Shown here: one piece after another, positions 36,044 to 44,205 of the stretch
Position numbering within the stretch: the first letter of the stretch is position 1
How the letters are laid out: each line of letters opens with the position of its first letter
DNA from: Dyadobacter linearis
Lineage (GTDB): Bacteria; Bacteroidota; Bacteroidia; Cytophagales; Spirosomataceae
Direction: 5' to 3'
Assembly (NCBI RefSeq): GCF_907165045.1
Contig: NZ_CAJRAU010000009.1
Coordinates: 124,001 to 188,000 of the forward strand
DNA: 64,000 nt
The notes under the pieces: generated by a model
Database searches by the model: none
Told to the model about the DNA's origin: nothing
What the model saw: only the letters and a program-made list of their open reading frames with translations
Position numbers and translations under genes: made by a program

Positions 36044-36280
36044 ATGCAACACACTTTTCAGGTCAGAACCTCAGAACTAGGAACTTCATTTATCAAATCG
36101 ATTCGATCCGTTTTTGGTAACCGGGAAGTTAAGATAACAGTCGAAGATGTTACGGCGGCACAATGTACACCTGACCAATCTGAGATCGCGAGATTGCTGC
36201 AGCATCGCAAAGATCATCCCGCTGTAACAATCGAAGATACCAGAGATTTTAATAAAATAATAAATGATCAGGATCAATAG
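36044..36280 (+). CDS. VapB-type antitoxin
   Basis: A 78-residue acidic protein starting MQHTFQVRTSELGTSFIKSI and ending in a charged tail (TRDFNKIINDQDQ). No named DNA-binding family is certain, but the size, the beta-strand-like start and the position 3 bases ahead of a PIN-domain toxin gene identify it as the antitoxin of a VapBC-type pair. The frame opens at a TTG at 36023, inside the promoter, so the ATG at 36044 is taken. It would neutralise the PIN RNase and repress its own operon. Confidence 0.7.
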   Translation: MQHTFQVRTSELGTSFIKSIRSVFGNREVKITVEDVTAAQCTPDQSEIARLLQHRKDHPAVTIEDTRDFNKIINDQDQ

Positions 36281-36283
36281 CTC

Positions 36284-36691
36284 GTGCGCTATTTTGATTC
36301 GGATGTGATCTTTAATTACGTTGTAATTCAGGATTATGCCAAGAACCAGCGAGCAAATCGCCTGATTCTTGATGCTATTAAAGATGCATGTTTTGTAATC
36401 TCCACATTGGTACTCCCGGAATTAGGTTATGTTCTCGCAAGATTCGATTTGGAGCCAAAACAGATTAAGATTGAACTTGAATTCCTTACTTCGTTGAATA
36501 TTTGCACGATAAGTAAAAATGATTTGAATCGGGCTATCCAACTTTCTGAGACAATCGGTTTCAAACATATTAATGATTGTATCCATACCGCAGTTGCCGA
36601 AAACCTCAACTGCGAATCACTTTACACTTATAACAAGTCGGATTTCAAGAGGATACAGAAGTTAACTGATCTTGAAATTATTATCTTGTAG
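36284..36691 (+). CDS. PIN-domain VapC-type toxin
   Basis: A 135-residue PIN-domain RNase. Acidic residues expected at the active site are visible: Asp in RYFDSDVIFNY, Glu in LVLPELGY, Asp in INDCIHTAVAE and Asp in YNKSDFKRI. It begins with GTG at 36284, only 3 bases after the antitoxin stop, which fits translational coupling and a lower toxin yield. VapC toxins cut specific RNAs, often initiator tRNA. The pair sits between hemB and an M28 peptidase gene, with no other mobile signature. Confidence 0.82.
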   Translation: MRYFDSDVIFNYVVIQDYAKNQRANRLILDAIKDACFVISTLVLPELGYVLARFDLEPKQIKIELEFLTSLNICTISKNDLNRAIQLSETIGFKHINDCIHTAVAENLNCESLYTYNKSDFKRIQKLTDLEIIIL

Positions 36692-36719
36692 TTTATCAAT
36701 CCAATACTCAATATTTAAG

Positions 36720-38252
36720 ATGAAGAAAACCATTTACTTGCAGATACAATTGCTTCTACTGTTGTCGGGAGCGTATGTTTACGCCCAAAAGAAACCCCAG
36801 CAACTGCCCGAGTTTCAGACAAAAAAAACAGAAACAGAAGCGCATATGCGGTTTTTGGCGGCGGATGAATTGATGGGGCGGCGGACTGGGGAGATGGGGA
36901 ACTTCGTGGCTGCGCGGTATGTGGCTGAGCAGTTCAGAAAGCTGGGATTGAGCCCGGTTACCGATTCTGCAGGTTTAAATACAACTTCTTATTTCCAACG
37001 GGTCCCTTTTGAGAAAATGGGAGCGTCTGCTGCGGGGGAAATTATTGCCGACGCTGAAATCATGAAAGCAGGTGAGGCGTGGCTGCTTATGAATGGAGGC
37101 GAGACGAACCTGAAAGCCCCCATTGTATATGCGAGTTTTGGTTTGGAAGATGCTGCAAAAAGCTGGGACGATTACAAGGGGCTCGATGTAAAAGGTAAGA
37201 TCGTGCTCATCGAAAGTGGCACACCAGATCCGCAGACACCCTCTGAAATTATTGCGACCTCAATTGAAAAGCGCAAACTGGCTGCCGCAAAAGGGGCGAT
37301 CGGAGTAATTGAGTTATTCAATGCGCCTGTACCCTGGAATATCGTGTTGCGATCTTTTGGCGGAGAAAAAATATCACTCGCAGAAAGCGGCAATGCAGCG
37401 TCACCCAGCATTCCGCACGCCTGGGTAAATGGAAAAGAGGCAAATTATGCACGCGCTTTACGTGCTGTAAAGGAAGTTGAGTTTAAAACGAGCGGCAGAA
37501 AAGCAAAATCGATCAATAGCTATAATGTGGCTGGATTGATACAAGGCTCCGACCCAAAACTGAAAGATGAATACATATTGCTGACCGCGCATTACGATCA
37601 CGTAGGCGTGGGCAAGCAGGGCGGGCAGCCTTATACCGCCGAGGACAGCATTTTTAACGGGGCGAGAGATAATGCATTTGGTACAGTGGCGCTGCTTACT
37701 GCTGCCGAGGCTTTGTCCAAAAATCCTCCGAAACGTTCGGTACTGATCGTCGCATTGACGGGAGAAGAAGTAGGTTTGCTGGGTAGCAAGTATTACGCTG
37801 CGCACCCGCTGCTGCCTTTGAACAAATGCATTTTCAATCTCAATTCCGATGGGGCTGGTTATAATGATACCACCATCGTTGCGGTAATGGGCCTCGACCG
37901 GACAGGCGCACGCGCTGAAATTGAAACGGCCAGTAAGGCTTTCGGACTCGGTGTTTTCGCGGACCCTTCGCCGGAACAGGGGCTTTTTGACAGATCAGAC
38001 AATGTAAGCTTTGCCAAAGAAGGTATTCCTGCGCCGACATTCACACCCGGTTTCAGGGAATTCAATGGCGATATTATGAAAAACTACCACCAGGTTTCGG
38101 ATAATCCGGAAACGATCAATTTCAATTATCTTCTGAAATTCAGTCAGGCTTATACTTATACCGCGCGGCTGATCGCGGATAGGAAAGTGGCTCCACAATG
38201 GACTGCGGGTGATAAATATGAGCCGGCTGCCAAAAAGCTTTACGGTAAATAA
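36720..38252 (+). CDS. M28 family zinc metallopeptidase
   Basis: A secreted aminopeptidase-like protein of 510 residues. The ATG at 36720 starts a signal peptide (KKTIYLQIQLLLLLSGAYVYAQ); the frame is open further upstream to 36672 but that part overlaps the toxin gene. A protease-associated (PA) domain is likely at about residues 130-260. Zinc ligands are LTAHYDHVG, NGARDNAFGT, LTGEEVGLLGS, LNSDGAG and the C-terminal His region KNYHQVSDN. It probably trims peptides in the periplasm or outside the cell. Confidence 0.87.
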   Translation: MKKTIYLQIQLLLLLSGAYVYAQKKPQQLPEFQTKKTETEAHMRFLAADELMGRRTGEMGNFVAARYVAEQFRKLGLSPVTDSAGLNTTSYFQRVPFEKMGASAAGEIIADAEIMKAGEAWLLMNGGETNLKAPIVYASFGLEDAAKSWDDYKGLDVKGKIVLIESGTPDPQTPSEIIATSIEKRKLAAAKGAIGVIELFNAPVPWNIVLRSFGGEKISLAESGNAASPSIPHAWVNGKEANYARALRAVKEVEFKTSGRKAKSINSYNVAGLIQGSDPKLKDEYILLTAHYDHVGVGKQGGQPYTAEDSIFNGARDNAFGTVALLTAAEALSKNPPKRSVLIVALTGEEVGLLGSKYYAAHPLLPLNKCIFNLNSDGAGYNDTTIVAVMGLDRTGARAEIETASKAFGLGVFADPSPEQGLFDRSDNVSFAKEGIPAPTFTPGFREFNGDIMKNYHQVSDNPETINFNYLLKFSQAYTYTARLIADRKVAPQWTAGDKYEPAAKKLYGK

Positions 38253-38258
38253 AGGCTT

Positions 38259-38316
38259 TTTGTTACACTGAGCGCAGCCGAAGTGCATGCACTTCGGCTG
38301 CGCTCAGTGTAACAAA
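38259..38316. repeat. Perfect 58-base palindrome between convergent peptidase genes
   Basis: The two 29-base halves are exact reverse complements with no spacer, centred at TGCATGCA (38287/38288). The left half begins TTTGTTACACTGAGCG. It starts 7 bases after the M28 stop and ends 4 bases before the DPP4 stop, so it can form a hairpin in both transcripts and may serve as a two-way terminator. Related short repeats with the TGAGCGCAGCCGAAG core are common in bacterial intergenic DNA (from memory). Confidence 0.9.
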
Positions 38317-38319
38317 GTA

Positions 38320-40500
38320 TTACTTCGCTCCCGGAGGACAGTTCTTCCTCAGGTAATCAGTAAACAAAGTTCTCAAATGTGCCGAAGTTCCAGCGCCTTC
38401 GCTAATGCTGTGCGAGCGGTTCGGGTAAGGCATGAATTGGAAAACCTTATTTGCTTTAATCAACTCATTAACAAGCATTTCTGCATTCTGATAATGCACA
38501 TTATCGTCGCCGGTTCCGTGAATGTACAGAAGGTTACCACGAAGATTTTTCGCGTGTGTGATCGGCGATCCTTTTATAAAATCATCCCGGTTTTCCTGTG
38601 GAAGGCCCATGTAACGTTCCTGGTAAATATTGTCGTAAGTAAGCTGGTTACCCACCGCAGCGACCGAAATACCAGTTTTGAAATGATCCGGATATTGGAA
38701 AAGCAGGTTTAAAGTGGAAGAACCGCCGCCGCTCCATCCGTGAACAGCAACTCGCGAAGTATCGATAAAAGGATATTTTTTGAACATAGCAGTCGCGGCA
38801 CCGTCCATATCCTTAATGTTGATCCTGCCTATATTCTTGTAAATCGCCTTTCTCCATTTTGCGCCTTTTGGCGAAGGGGTACCCCGGTTGTCCATAGACG
38901 CATAAATGTACCCGTCGTCGGCCATACTGCCATTATAAAGGCGGTTTCTACCCGTTCCGTACGAATCTTTCACGGTACTTCCCGCAGGTTCACCGTAAAC
39001 TGTGAAGACGATCGGATACTTTTTCGAAGCGTCAAAATTGGTCGGCTTCACAAGCCACGCATCAATTTCAACACCTTCTTCCGTAGTTACCTTGAAGAAT
39101 TCAATATCCAGTTTTGCAGCATTGATCTTGCTCGCAGACTGCGCTATGGAATTGTTAGGATCAATCGCAGTATGTTTTGGAAGCGATATCCACTCTGTAA
39201 TTGGTGCAGTTTTGGCATTTGAAAAACGGTGCATTGCGAATTTGGCCGCAGGGGAAATTTCGTAATTATGCGATCCTACCTGATCAGCCGGCGTCACCCG
39301 CACTGGTTTGCCTTTTCCATCGAGTGTGGTTTTATACAAATAACTCTGCGTCGCATTGTCGGGAGAAGCCATGAAATAATAGGCATTGCTTTTCTCATCG
39401 ATACGCACAGGATTGATCATATCGAAGTTTCCGGTGGTGATCAGCGTTTCTTTCTTACCATCGCGGCTCACGCGGTAAGTGTGTCGCCAGCCGTCTTTTT
39501 CACTTACCCACAAAAATTCTTTACCTCCATTCAGCCAGTCCCAGCCCATCGGATCATTTTCCCACCGGCTTTTGATATCGATCCAGGCTTCGTCTTTTTC
39601 AGTATAAAATGGTTTTGCGCTGCCGTCAGTTGTATTGATATACATCAATGTGCTCTCGTTCTGTTTGCGGTTCAGCTGTTGAATCACCAACTCGTTAGGC
39701 ATGCCCGACCATTCCATTCTTGGCACATAGGTATTTTGCGGGTCGCCGGGGATATTCATCCATTTCGTTTCTGCACTGGCAATCGCGACTACGCCGATTT
39801 TATAAGGAGAGGGCGTTTCGCCTACTTTTGGGTATTCGACAGGAACATTAAATGAATAGATAGAATCCGTCGTATTGATCATTAAAAAGTTGCGGATCTT
39901 GCGCGCGTCGAGCTGCCAGTAAGCGATCGATTTGCTATCGTCACTCCACCGGAATCCATCGCGGCAATCGAATTCTTCTTCGTAAACCCAGTCAAAAGTA
40001 CCATTGATCACGCGATCCGTACCGTCTTTGGTCAGCTGCTTTACTTCGCCGCTTTGCAGGTCTTCGGCGTACACATTATGCTTGCTGACATAACCTACCT
40101 GCTTTCCGTCAGGAGAAAATTTAGCGAACATCAGCGAAGAGGCCGGCAAACCTTTTCCAAGCTGTTTCAAAGTCTTGGTATTTGTGTCAAAAACCCAGTA
40201 ATCTCCGCGGGTTTCGTATCTCCACACCCTTTTGGAGTTGGTATAAATCAAAAACTTGTCGCCGGCTTTGCTGACCGTGTAGCTCTTGATTGCCAATGCA
40301 TTACTTCCCTGCGGAGTTAGCTGTGCACGTGATACGAGGACTTTTGGCGTATTGGCAGGCAAGGCAACCTCCACGATTTCATCATCGCTCACATCGCGGT
40401 AACCGCTTCCATCCGGAAGCCACTGAAAAGTATCGGGGATTTGTGCAAAGACTTGTAGGGAGATAATGGTCAGCGCCAAAATCCGGATAGCGTTCTTCAT
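38320..40500 (-). CDS. S9 family peptidase, dipeptidyl peptidase IV-like
   Basis: A 726-residue secreted serine peptidase. A signal peptide (MKNAIRILALTIISLQVFAQ) leads to an eight-bladed propeller region and a C-terminal alpha/beta hydrolase domain. The nucleophile Ser is about residue 590 in VHGWSGGGSST (GWSGGG rather than the GWSYGG more usual in DPP4), the Asp lies in HGTGDDNVHY and the His in PYPNRSHSI. The EE motif for substrate N-terminus binding is seen in WVYEEEFDCRDGF. It should remove X-Pro or similar dipeptides in the periplasm. Confidence 0.92.
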   Translation of the reverse strand: MKNAIRILALTIISLQVFAQIPDTFQWLPDGSGYRDVSDDEIVEVALPANTPKVLVSRAQLTPQGSNALAIKSYTVSKAGDKFLIYTNSKRVWRYETRGDYWVFDTNTKTLKQLGKGLPASSLMFAKFSPDGKQVGYVSKHNVYAEDLQSGEVKQLTKDGTDRVINGTFDWVYEEEFDCRDGFRWSDDSKSIAYWQLDARKIRNFLMINTTDSIYSFNVPVEYPKVGETPSPYKIGVVAIASAETKWMNIPGDPQNTYVPRMEWSGMPNELVIQQLNRKQNESTLMYINTTDGSAKPFYTEKDEAWIDIKSRWENDPMGWDWLNGGKEFLWVSEKDGWRHTYRVSRDGKKETLITTGNFDMINPVRIDEKSNAYYFMASPDNATQSYLYKTTLDGKGKPVRVTPADQVGSHNYEISPAAKFAMHRFSNAKTAPITEWISLPKHTAIDPNNSIAQSASKINAAKLDIEFFKVTTEEGVEIDAWLVKPTNFDASKKYPIVFTVYGEPAGSTVKDSYGTGRNRLYNGSMADDGYIYASMDNRGTPSPKGAKWRKAIYKNIGRINIKDMDGAATAMFKKYPFIDTSRVAVHGWSGGGSSTLNLLFQYPDHFKTGISVAAVGNQLTYDNIYQERYMGLPQENRDDFIKGSPITHAKNLRGNLLYIHGTGDDNVHYQNAEMLVNELIKANKVFQFMPYPNRSHSISEGAGTSAHLRTLFTDYLRKNCPPGAK

Positions 40501-40553
40501 ATTTTACTTAAAATTGGTACGACAACTATTGTAATGCAATGTTAACATTTTCT

Positions 40554-40736
40554 TTAATCTTTTCCTTCCGTACCGTTGTCGCTGAGTTTCTTCACCCGCC
40601 TTTGTTTTTTCAGCGCTTCGCTGAGCAGGTATTCGATCTGTCCGTTTAAACTACGAAAATCCTGCTGTGCCCAAACTTCAAGTTCTTTGAGCATATCAGG
40701 ATTTATTCGTAGTACAAATGCCTTTTTTTCTGACAT
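40554..40736 (-). CDS. Arc-type ribbon-helix-helix DNA-binding protein
   Basis: A 60-residue protein with the ribbon-helix-helix pattern KKAFVLRINPDMLKELEVWAQQD, then SLNGQIEYLLSEALKKQRR. It starts 1 base after the stop of the SPFH gene, so the two are co-transcribed and probably coupled. This SPFH plus Arc-like pairing recurs in other bacteria (from memory). It could repress the operon through the palindrome found upstream of the SPFH gene; that is inference. Confidence 0.82.
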   Translation of the reverse strand: MSEKKAFVLRINPDMLKELEVWAQQDFRSLNGQIEYLLSEALKKQRRVKKLSDNGTEGKD

Positions 40737-40737
40737 A

Positions 40738-41601
40738 TCAGGGATACAGGGTACCAGCGTTCAAAATGGGAGTGGCTGCTTTTTCACCACATAATACTAC
40801 CAATAAATTGCTTACCATCGCCGCTTTACGCTCTTCATCCAGCTCCACGATGTTTTTTTCTGAAAGCATTGCCAGTGCCATATCCACCATTCCCACTGCT
40901 CCGTTCACGATCTGGCGACGGGCGGCTACCACCGCAGAAGCCTGCTGTCTTTGCAACATTGCGCCGGCAATTTCTGGCGCATAAGCCAGGTGGCTGATCC
41001 GTGCTTCCAATACTTCAACTCCGGCGCGGCTCAAACGCTCCGTCAGTTCGCCTTCCAGCATTTCGTTGATCTTCCCGCTTCCATCACGGAGCGTCACTTC
41101 GTGCACGGCGATATCGTCGTCTTCCATACTATCATAAGCATAAATACCAGCCAGGTGCCGCACTGCCGCCTCCGATTGGATTTCCACATATTTCACATAA
41201 TCATCGACCTCGAAGCAAGCTTTTACCGTGTCGCTGATCCGCCAAACTACAACGGCTGCAATTTCAATAGGGTTTCCGAGCTTGTCATTTACCTTCAATT
41301 TCTGACCGTTAAGGTTACGTGCGCGCAGACTGATCTTTTTCTTTTTAAATAATGGATTAATCCAACGGAGGCCGTTTTGCTTGACAGTTCCCTGATAATC
41401 TCCGAAAAAAGTGGCTACAACCGCTTCGTTCGGATTAACAACAGTGAAGCCTACCAGCAGGAAAAAGCCGGGAATGAAGAATATGGCGCCCGGTATCGGA
41501 TTGTCGAAAGAGCTGGACAGGCCAACGCCGATAAATATCAGCAATAGACCCAGACCAAGCATTCCTGCGCCTGAATTGGAAGCTAGTGGTTTTTCATTCA
41601 T
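40738..41601 (-). CDS. SPFH/Band 7 domain membrane protein
   Basis: A 287-residue stomatin/slipin-type protein. Two closely spaced hydrophobic segments near the N-terminus (about residues 12-55) form a membrane hairpin or anchor. The SPFH domain follows (PNEAVVATFFGDYQGTVK, VVVWRISDTVKACFEVDDY), then a helical region with AAVRHLAGIYAYDSMEDDD and EVLEARISHLAYAPEIAGAM. SPFH proteins form large ring assemblies that organise membranes. The partner is the adjacent ribbon-helix-helix gene. Confidence 0.87.
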   Translation of the reverse strand: MNEKPLASNSGAGMLGLGLLLIFIGVGLSSSFDNPIPGAIFFIPGFFLLVGFTVVNPNEAVVATFFGDYQGTVKQNGLRWINPLFKKKKISLRARNLNGQKLKVNDKLGNPIEIAAVVVWRISDTVKACFEVDDYVKYVEIQSEAAVRHLAGIYAYDSMEDDDIAVHEVTLRDGSGKINEMLEGELTERLSRAGVEVLEARISHLAYAPEIAGAMLQRQQASAVVAARRQIVNGAVGMVDMALAMLSEKNIVELDEERKAAMVSNLLVVLCGEKAATPILNAGTLYP

Positions 41602-41623
41602 AAGGATTGAGGTTGATATTAAA

Positions 41624-41641
41624 ATGATATCACAATATCAT
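41624..41641. promoter_or_regulatory. Palindrome upstream of the SPFH-RHH operon
   Basis: ATGATATCACAATATCAT has perfect 7-base arms and a 4-base spacer, 22 bases before the SPFH start. An extra GATATT half lies 6 bases away. It is a plausible operator for the operon's own ribbon-helix-helix protein. Confidence 0.4.
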
Positions 41642-41681
41642 CAAAAAATTTTTATTCTTCTTGTCTTTTTGGTATAAAAAA

Positions 41682-41710
41682 ATCCCAAAGCCCTTGAAAG
41701 GCTTTGGGAT
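41682..41710 (-). terminator. Rho-independent terminator of the double-TonB gene
   Basis: ATCCCAAAGCC and GGCTTTGGGAT form an 11-base perfect stem around a 7-base loop. On the minus strand a run of seven T residues follows. Confidence 0.85.
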
Positions 41711-41730
41711 AGGATAAGTGGTTTTTGTCT

Positions 41731-43173
41731 TTACATGGTCTGGAAGTTGATCGGCATATTATACCGCACACGCACGGGCTTGCCGCGCAGCACACCCGGC
41801 TCCCAGCTTCCATTCATTTTTTTAACCACCCGAAGCGCTTCTTCATCCAGCCCGGATCCGGCACTTTTCTCTACCTTATATTCACAAAGACTTCCATCCT
41901 CGCACACTACAAACGAAAGCTGCACTCTTCCACTCGCTCCCCGGCGGGAAGCTTCGACGGGATATCTGATGTTGCTGGCAAGAAAACGATACATTTCATT
42001 GAGCCCGCCTTTGAACTGCGGATTGACCTGCGCCTGTGTGTACTCTTTCTTTTCTCCATTGTAAAATGAAGTGCCGTTTTGCAGTACTCCTACTTCATAT
42101 TCTTCTGTATAATGCAAAGTGCTGTCGGCCAATTTGCCCGTCCATTTCCCATTTTTAACGCCTGAGATCACCTTTCCTTCTTCTGTCAACCAGTTTCCAT
42201 CATGAGATTTGCTGGTCGCTTTCCAATATCCGTCGCCATCCTTTACGACCTGCTTACCGTCTGTATTCCATGCATTTACGTAAAAGATCTGTTCGGATTC
42301 GTTCTGTTTGCCTGCAATAGTTTCAACAACTGATCTGATCTGCCCATTGTCGTACCACCGGATCTCGGTTTTCAGGCTGTCGGAATAGAGCTTCATTTCA
42401 CGTACCATTCCGTTCAGGTCATAGAGTTTTTGCATGGCGGTTTTATTATTTGCCCCATATTCGGTGTATTCCAGCAGGCGACCGTTTTGTTGAAAAGTAG
42501 CTTCTGATGCGTGGCTCGTCATATTCTTGTCCCGAGCCGACAGTGAATAAGCCTGTACCGAATCCACGCCCAGGTAGTCGGATTTGAACCAGACGTTATT
42601 TTTCGCAAATGCAACCGTACCCACCGGTTTCCAGTTATTACCTTTTTTTTCCTCGTATTTCACATCACCTGCCACATAGCCGTTTCGGTCAATAGGCAGC
42701 GTGGTGCGGTATTCAGCTTTTGCGGGATCCTTTAACGGCACATATTTGTGATCATAATACTCCACAACGGCGCCGCTGGTACTATCATAGTTACTTCTCG
42801 GAGGGGACTTGAACTGAATTGGGTAGGAAACCGATTGTCTTACCGGCTCGCCTTTGACCAACGCGGGTTTCCACGCGCGAAACAATTTCGCAACCCGAAG
42901 TGCTTCCTGATCACAAAGCGAATCGATGCCGCGGACTAATTCCAGATTTGTCATCGTGCCGTCGGGCTCTACTATGCCTTTTATAAATATGCGCTTATTC
43001 AAACCTTTCGCAGCACTTTGAAAGGGAAGTTGAAGATTCGCGTCGATAAATTGATTGAAATACGCTACTCCGCCGGCAGGTTCAGCGCCTTTTTCTACTT
43101 CGTGCGGCAGGTGGATCTTTTGCCCGAAAGCTTGAAGCGAGCAGAGGAAAAGAAGGGTAAATATTGATTTCAT
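41731..43173 (-). CDS. Secreted protein with two TonB C-terminal domains and YwqK-like repeats
   Basis: A 480-residue protein with a signal peptide (KSIFTLLFLCSLQAFGQ). Residues about 30-125 look like a TonB C-terminal domain (FIKGIVEPDGTMTNLELVRGIDSLCDQEALRVAKLF, by positions), and residues about 385-480 form a second one (RGASGRVQLSFVVCEDGS, then GSGLDEEALRVVKKM). Between them are strands such as GRLLEYTEYGANNKTAMQKL and WYDNGQIRSVVE, which resemble MORN/YwqK-type repeats. It lacks the N-terminal membrane anchor and proline-rich spacer of classical TonB, so it is unlikely to energise receptors as TonB does. Function is unknown. Confidence 0.75.
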   Translation of the reverse strand: MKSIFTLLFLCSLQAFGQKIHLPHEVEKGAEPAGGVAYFNQFIDANLQLPFQSAAKGLNKRIFIKGIVEPDGTMTNLELVRGIDSLCDQEALRVAKLFRAWKPALVKGEPVRQSVSYPIQFKSPPRSNYDSTSGAVVEYYDHKYVPLKDPAKAEYRTTLPIDRNGYVAGDVKYEEKKGNNWKPVGTVAFAKNNVWFKSDYLGVDSVQAYSLSARDKNMTSHASEATFQQNGRLLEYTEYGANNKTAMQKLYDLNGMVREMKLYSDSLKTEIRWYDNGQIRSVVETIAGKQNESEQIFYVNAWNTDGKQVVKDGDGYWKATSKSHDGNWLTEEGKVISGVKNGKWTGKLADSTLHYTEEYEVGVLQNGTSFYNGEKKEYTQAQVNPQFKGGLNEMYRFLASNIRYPVEASRRGASGRVQLSFVVCEDGSLCEYKVEKSAGSGLDEEALRVVKKMNGSWEPGVLRGKPVRVRYNMPINFQTM

Positions 43174-43346
43174 AGCCTGATAAGTGATTCCTGGAATATA
43201 AATATGCGCTCTTTTTTATTAATTAACCCATGGTGACGATAAGAAAAGTTTTAAGTGTTTTTGTAGAAGTAATTTTTTATTCAAAGTTAACTTACTGATA
43301 ACCTGACAGTAATATCCAGGTAATATAAAATGTGAAAATTTGTATC

Positions 43347-44204
43347 ATGGGAGATACAACTCACTTTCGGACTATCATCATTTCGGACCTGCATTTGGGC
43401 GCGGGCGGATCCAAAGCGGAAGAGGTAACCAGCTTTTTGAAAAGCTATACCTGCAAAAAGCTTATCCTGAATGGCGACATCATCGACGCCTGGCAGCTCA
43501 AAAAATATGGGGTCTGGAAAAAGAAGCACACGATGTTTTTCAAACGGGTGCTCAAAATGATCGAAGAACACAAAACGAAGGTGATTTATATTAGGGGAAA
43601 CCACGACGATTTCCTCGATCAGATCATTCCGCTCAGGCTGGGAAAGCACTTCCAGATTCGTAAGGATTATATTCTCAATTCGGGTACCCAACGCTTTTAC
43701 GTCACGCACGGGGACGTTTTCGACTCTATTACTACACATTTGAAATGGCTGGCATATCTGGGCGATATGGGCTATACTTTTTTGCTTTGGGTAAATAAAT
43801 TTTACAACAGATACCGGGAGTGGCGTGGGCTTTCTTACTATTCTTTGTCTCAAAAAATAAAGCAATCTGTAAAGTTGGCCGTGAATTATATGACCGATTT
43901 TGAAGAAAAATTAACAGAACTGGCTCGTTCCAGAAGCTGCGACGGCGTGATTTGCGGGCATATCCACCACCCGGCAATCCGCGAGATCGACGGCATTATG
44001 TACATGAATTCAGGCGATTGGGTGGAAACGCTGAGCGCTTTGGTAGAAGATTTCGATGGTAACTGGAGTCTGTTGTATTATGATCAGCAGGCGATTGCTC
44101 AGAAGCCGGTTAAAGCGGCGAAGGTTGCAGACAATTTTTCTGTAGTCGAAAAACAGGTAGCATTTACCGGGTTTTTGACAGGAAGAAATCAACGCTATCT
44201 ATAA
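43347..44204 (+). CDS. Metallophosphoesterase, LpxH-like
   Basis: A calcineurin-like phosphoesterase of 285 residues with metal-binding motifs ISDLHLGAGGSK, LILNGDIIDAW, YIRGNHDD, VTHGDVFD and VICGHIHHP. The set is that of the UDP-2,3-diacylglucosamine diphosphatase (LpxH) relatives, but the longer body suggests a separate branch. The start is the ATG at 43347; a GTG at 43332 is an alternative. A glycosyltransferase gene begins 1 base after its stop, and the two probably act on one glycolipid. The exact substrate is unknown. Confidence 0.82.
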   Translation: MGDTTHFRTIIISDLHLGAGGSKAEEVTSFLKSYTCKKLILNGDIIDAWQLKKYGVWKKKHTMFFKRVLKMIEEHKTKVIYIRGNHDDFLDQIIPLRLGKHFQIRKDYILNSGTQRFYVTHGDVFDSITTHLKWLAYLGDMGYTFLLWVNKFYNRYREWRGLSYYSLSQKIKQSVKLAVNYMTDFEEKLTELARSRSCDGVICGHIHHPAIREIDGIMYMNSGDWVETLSALVEDFDGNWSLLYYDQQAIAQKPVKAAKVADNFSVVEKQVAFTGFLTGRNQRYL

Positions 44205-44205
44205 T

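Noticed and set aside
38287..38712. Frame starting MHFGCAQCNK at the 58-base palindrome
   Set aside because: The same start occurs on both strands only because of the palindrome, and the frame is antisense to the DPP4 gene.
39229..39855. 208-residue plus-strand frame inside the DPP4 gene
   Set aside because: It is antisense to a well-supported S9 peptidase and shows no domain; it is a shadow frame.
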